Source: Neisseria flavescens (lineage in GTDB: Bacteria > Pseudomonadota > Gammaproteobacteria > Burkholderiales > Neisseriaceae). Taken from it: 64,000 nucleotides of DNA. The position numbers and the translations under genes were made by a program. This document shows, piece by piece, positions 60,833 through 64,000 of this stretch (positions are counted from its first letter, which is position 1; every line of letters starts with the position of its first letter). The notes under the pieces were generated by a model. That model searched no databases and was not told the origin of the DNA. It worked only from the letters and a program-made list of their open reading frames with translations. The stretch covers positions 744,001 through 808,000 of the forward strand of contig NZ_CP039886.1 in NCBI RefSeq assembly GCF_005221285.1. The letters are read 5' to 3'.

Positions 60833-60885
60833 AAATTTTCCTAATCGATTTTGATAAGTTATTAACTATTCGCTATCGAACCAGG

Positions 60886-60929
60886 CCGTCTGAACAGGTG
60901 TCATCGTTACATTTGTTCAGACGGCCTTT
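60886..60929. terminator. DUS hairpin
   Basis: AGGCCGTCTGAAC and GTTCAGACGGCCTTTTG with an 18-base loop; good terminator for the preceding gene. Confidence 0.7.
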
Positions 60930-60999
60930 TGTAAATAAATGTTCACGACTAGGATAAATCAGTATAATCTGCGCCGTTTGAATTTTCTCTGGAGCTTTT

Positions 61000-62217
61000 A
61001 TGAACCAGCTTAAAACGGCGGTAGCCGGTGCGCAGATTTTGTTTGTCGCATTCGGTGCCATGGTACTTGTGCCGCTTTTGACGGGACTGAACCCGGCTTT
61101 GGCATTATTGGGCGCAGGCTTGGGCACTTTGTTGTTCCAATTGGTTACCAAACGTAAAGTGCCGATTTTCCTCGGCTCTTCTTTTGCCTTTATTGCGCCG
61201 ATTATCTACTCCATCGGCGAATGGGGCCTGCCTTCCACCATGTTCGGCCTGTTTGCAGCAGGTTTCATGTACTTTGTCTTTGCCGCATTGATCAGATGGC
61301 GCGGTCTGGATGCGGTACACAAGCTGTTGCCGCCCGTGGTTATCGGCCCGGTGATTATGGTAATCGGCTTGTCCGTGGCCGCTGCAGCCAGCAGCATGGC
61401 CATGGGTCAGGCAGATGGAAAACAGGTCATCGACTATATCGACTCGCTGATTCTGTCGGGCTTTACCTTTGCGGTAACCGTCATTGTTTCTGTCTTCGGC
61501 AGCAAAATGATGAAGCTGATTCCGATTCTGATCGGCGTGGCTTCCGGTTATGTGTTGGCTTTAATCATGGGCTTGGTCGATACCAGCGCCATCATCAACG
61601 CTCCTTGGTTTGCCGTCCCTCATTTTGAAACGCCTCAAGTCAACTGGCAGGCTGCCTTATTTATGTTGCCCGTCGCCATTGCCCCAGCCATCGAACACAT
61701 CGGCGGCATTATGGCCATCGGTAATGTGACTGGCAAAAACTACACCAAAGACCCGGGCTTGGACAAAACCCTCGCCGGCGACGGCTTGGGCGTTTGCGTG
61801 GCCGGTTTGATTGGCGGCCCTCCTGTGACCACTTACGGCGAAGTAACCGGCGCGGTGATGATTACCAAAAACAGCAACCCCGTCATCATGACTTGGGCGG
61901 CAATTTTTGCGATTTTCATGGCGTTTTTCGGTAAGTTCAACGCATTTTTGGCTTCAATTCCCATGCCGGTTATGGGCGGCATTATGTTGCTGCTGTTCGG
62001 TACAATCGCCTCTTTGGGCATCAAAACATTGATTGATGCGAAAGTCGATTTGATGCAGCCGAAAAATTTGGTTATCGTCAGCTCCGTATTGACGACCGGT
62101 ATCGGCGGCATGATTATCAAAGTAGGTACTTTGAGCTTCGCCGGTGTAGGTTTGTGCGCCGTATTGGCCATTATCCTGAACTGCGTTTTGCCCAATACAA
62201 AATCAGAAGAAGCATAA
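61000..62217 (+). CDS. uraA: Uracil/xanthine permease (NCS2 family, UraA-like)
   Basis: Proton-coupled nucleobase importer with about 14 membrane segments. The 405-residue protein has QILFVAFGAMVLVPLLTGL, the substrate-binding AIAPAIEHIGGIMAIGNVTG and the NCS2 signature GLIGGPPVTTYGEVTGAVMI. UraA-type Glu in EHIGG and the second Glu in YGEVTG suit uracil. CTGGAG precedes the start. Confidence 0.92.
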   Translation: MNQLKTAVAGAQILFVAFGAMVLVPLLTGLNPALALLGAGLGTLLFQLVTKRKVPIFLGSSFAFIAPIIYSIGEWGLPSTMFGLFAAGFMYFVFAALIRWRGLDAVHKLLPPVVIGPVIMVIGLSVAAAASSMAMGQADGKQVIDYIDSLILSGFTFAVTVIVSVFGSKMMKLIPILIGVASGYVLALIMGLVDTSAIINAPWFAVPHFETPQVNWQAALFMLPVAIAPAIEHIGGIMAIGNVTGKNYTKDPGLDKTLAGDGLGVCVAGLIGGPPVTTYGEVTGAVMITKNSNPVIMTWAAIFAIFMAFFGKFNAFLASIPMPVMGGIMLLLFGTIASLGIKTLIDAKVDLMQPKNLVIVSSVLTTGIGGMIIKVGTLSFAGVGLCAVLAIILNCVLPNTKSEEA

Positions 62218-62238
62218 ATAGCTGGCTCATAAACTCAA

Positions 62239-62275
62239 AGGCCGTCTGAAAATGAGATTTCAGACGGCCTTTTTA
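62239..62275. terminator. DUS hairpin terminator of uraA
   Basis: AAGGCCGTCTGAAAAT and ATTTCAGACGGCCTTTTT around GAG. Confidence 0.8.
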
Positions 62276-62291
62276 TTACGCTTTATACAAT

Positions 62292-62327
62292 AAAAAATGC
62301 CGGAGACTTAATCATCTCCGGCATTTT
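62292..62327 (-). terminator. Terminator of the 4.5S RNA gene
   Basis: AAAAATGCCGGAGA pairs with TCTCCGGCATTTTT; read on the minus strand it ends in T directly after the RNA gene. Confidence 0.8.
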
Positions 62328-62335
62328 TGAATAAG

Positions 62336-62434
62336 GTGGCGAGCCGAACCCCCGGCACTGGCTCATCAGAGTGGGCTGCTGGCTTCCGCCCCTGACCCGG
62401 TGTTCCGAATTACCATGCGGGGAGACCCGCCATA
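62336..62434 (-). ncRNA. ffs: 4.5S RNA (bacterial SRP RNA)
   Basis: On the minus strand GGCGGGTC at the start pairs with GGCTCGCC at the end, and the middle has the SRP domain IV core GGGTCAGGGGCGGAAG followed by CCAGCAGCCC, with its GGAA tetraloop and asymmetric loop for Ffh binding. Length about 99 bases, a small bacterial SRP RNA. The exact ends are inferred from pairing. Confidence 0.93.
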
Positions 62435-62691
62435 GAAGAAACGCATTATAGCGGTTTTACAGAAAAACTCAAGCGATAAAATCTATCAGGCCGTCTGAAA
62501 ACCATTTACACGACAAGATTGTAAACAATATTACCGAGTTGCAAATCATTCCCATTGAGATGTTTATCGTCTTTTCCGTTGAAAAATATCGAAAATTACA
62601 CTACATTAACACTTTACGCCATCAAGAAGAAATTGCATTTTTCAGACGGCCTTTAATATAAAAACATTACATCCATCAACGGAACACAACC

Positions 62692-64000
62692 ATGACCACG
62701 ACTACCGCCCCGCAGCGTATTCGGGAAATCCCCTACAACTATACTTCTTATACCGACCGCGAAATCGTCATCCGATTATTGGGCGACGAGGCGTGGCAAA
62801 TCCTGCAAGACTTGCGCGGACAGCGTAAAACCGGGCGTTCAGCACGAATGCTGTTTGAAGTATTGGGCGATATTTGGGTGGTCGTGCGCAATCCGTATCT
62901 GGTCGATGATTTGCTGGAGCATCCGAAACGCCGCGCCGCGCTGGTGCGGGAAATGCGCCACCGCCTGAACGAAATCCGCAAACGCCGCGACGACAATCAG
63001 CAAGTGGATGTCTTGGTTGCCGCAGCAGAAAAAGCAGTCGAGCGTTTTGATAGTAGTTTTGATGAAACCATCCAAAAACGCCATCAGATTTTGGAACGCT
63101 TAAGCAAAATCACCAAGCCGCACAACATCATGTTTGACGGATTGGCTCGCGTAACACACGTTACCGATGCAACCGACTGGCGCGTAGAGTATCCGTTTGT
63201 TGTCGTCAATCCTGATACCGAAGCAGAGATCGCGCCTTTGGTCCGCACCTTAATCGAATTGGACTTGGTCATTATCCCGCGCGGCGGCGGCACGGGTTAT
63301 ACCGGCGGCGCCGTGCCTTTGGATGCGAACAGCGCGGTCATCAATACGGAAAAGCTGGACAAGCATCGCGGCGTCGAATTTGTCGAACTGGCGGGCTTGG
63401 ACGGCAAACATCCGATTATCCATTGCGGCGCGGGCGTGGTAACCCGCCGAGTAGAAGAAACCGCGCATCAGGCAGGTTTGGTGTTCGCCGTTGATCCAAC
63501 TTCCGCCGATGCGTCTTGCGTGGGTGGTAATGTGGCGATGAACGCAGGCGGTAAAAAAGCCGTACTGTGGGGTACTGCCTTGGACAACCTCGCCTACTGG
63601 AACATGGTCAATCCTCAAGGCGAATGGCTGCGTATCGAACGCGTGTGCCACAATTTTGGCAAAATCCACGATGAAGAAATCGCCTTGTTTGACGTACATA
63701 CATTGGATTCAGACGGCCGCAATATCGTCAATACCAAACGTTTGGAAATCCCCGGCCACAAATTCCGCAAAGTTGGTTTGGGCAAAGACGTTACCGACAA
63801 ATTCTTGAGCGGCCTGCCCGGCGTGCAGAAAGAAGGCACGGACGGCATCATCACCAGCGTCGCCTTCGTGTTGCACAAAATGCCGAAATACACGCGCACC
63901 GTGTGTATGGAGTTTTTCGGCACGGTCGCCACCGCCACGCCGTCCATCGTCGAAATCCGCGATTTCCTGCTCGCCCACGACAGCGTACGTCTGGCGGGTT
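62692..64000 (+). CDS. FAD-linked oxidase, DUF3683-containing (N-terminal part; runs off the right edge)
   Basis: The open frame from 62692 (MTTTTAPQRIREIPYNYTSY) covers 436 codons with no stop before the window ends. The first 150 residues match the DUF3683 module (EIVIRLLGDEAWQILQDLRG). Then comes a PCMH-type FAD-binding domain: VVVNPDTEAEIAPLVRTLI, IIPRGGGTGYTGGAVPLD, CGAGVVTRRVEETA, DPTSADASCVGGNVAMNAGG. Proteins with this start are normally about 1250-1300 residues, with Fe-S and cysteine-rich domains further on, and are regarded as D-lactate dehydrogenase-like. GGAACACAACC precedes the start. Confidence 0.85.
   Translation, partial: MTTTTAPQRIREIPYNYTSYTDREIVIRLLGDEAWQILQDLRGQRKTGRSARMLFEVLGDIWVVVRNPYLVDDLLEHPKRRAALVREMRHRLNEIRKRRDDNQQVDVLVAAAEKAVERFDSSFDETIQKRHQILERLSKITKPHNIMFDGLARVTHVTDATDWRVEYPFVVVNPDTEAEIAPLVRTLIELDLVIIPRGGGTGYTGGAVPLDANSAVINTEKLDKHRGVEFVELAGLDGKHPIIHCGAGVVTRRVEETAHQAGLVFAVDPTSADASCVGGNVAMNAGGKKAVLWGTALDNLAYWNMVNPQGEWLRIERVCHNFGKIHDEEIALFDVHTLDSDGRNIVNTKRLEIPGHKFRKVGLGKDVTDKFLSGLPGVQKEGTDGIITSVAFVLHKMPKYTRTVCMEFFGTVATATPSIVEIRDFLLAHDSVRLAG

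Noticed and set aside
1..64000. CRISPR array
   Set aside because: No regularly spaced direct repeats were found; the abundant short repeats are DUS copies and Correia elements at irregular distances.

Overview
The window is chromosomal DNA of a commensal Neisseria. The 12-base DNA uptake sequence (DUS) AGGCCGTCTGAA, its reverse and a few AT- or AGGT-variants occur dozens of times, often as inverted pairs after genes. Three Correia (CREE/NEMIS) elements are present, and the gene content is neisserial (prp island, cysTWA, narX/narP-type pair, Mth938-like, DUF4124, DUF3683 proteins). The dominance of the AG form over ATGCCGTCTGAA suggests the subflava/flavescens group rather than the meningococcus, but the species is an inference.

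Layout. 1-3840: accessory DNA with two unrecognised proteins, a small secreted protein, a thymidylate synthase and a minus-strand array of about nine tRNA genes and decayed tRNAs, ending inside a tRNA fused to a broken patatin gene. 4545-9646: core genes recO, pdxJ, acpS and a MutT-type Nudix gene, with an AT-rich dioxygenase/TSUP-permease pair inserted between pdxJ and acpS. 9647-18845: methylcitrate (propionate) island prpB, prpC, a TSUP permease, acnD, prpF and ackA, preceded by a strong promoter and a candidate small RNA. prpC and acnD each carry a one-base frameshift. 18937-25849: purM, a PerM-type permease, an MTIP-type phosphorylase, an IS5-family element, hom and hypotheticals. 25850-32247: TonB-receptor debris, then NAD biosynthesis (nadC; a NadQ-like regulator divergent from nadA-nadB). 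nadC and the regulator are separated by a Correia element that has itself received a toxin/immunity fragment pair.

32248-39726: repeat-rich spacer and a complete type I restriction-modification operon hsdM-hsdS-hsdR. 39806-49721: mobA, nitrate-type two-component pair, trmB, ilvA, a DacA-like protein lacking its catalytic Ser and Lys, a YbiT-type ABC-F ATPase and two small envelope proteins. 49882-54971: sulfate importer genes cysT-cysW-cysA, ung, and an NfeD-stomatin pair behind a Fur-box-like palindrome. 55014-56262: IS3-family element. 56312-59075: graveyard of CdiA/TpsA-type contact-dependent toxin ends with three immunity-type genes. 59176-64000: cca, a small conserved protein, a uracil permease, 4.5S RNA, and the start of a large DUF3683 FAD-linked oxidase.

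The points most worth following are the decaying tRNA array beside a second-type thymidylate synthase, the toxin/immunity cassette inside a Correia element together with related toxin debris at two other sites, and the active-site-less DacA homologue.
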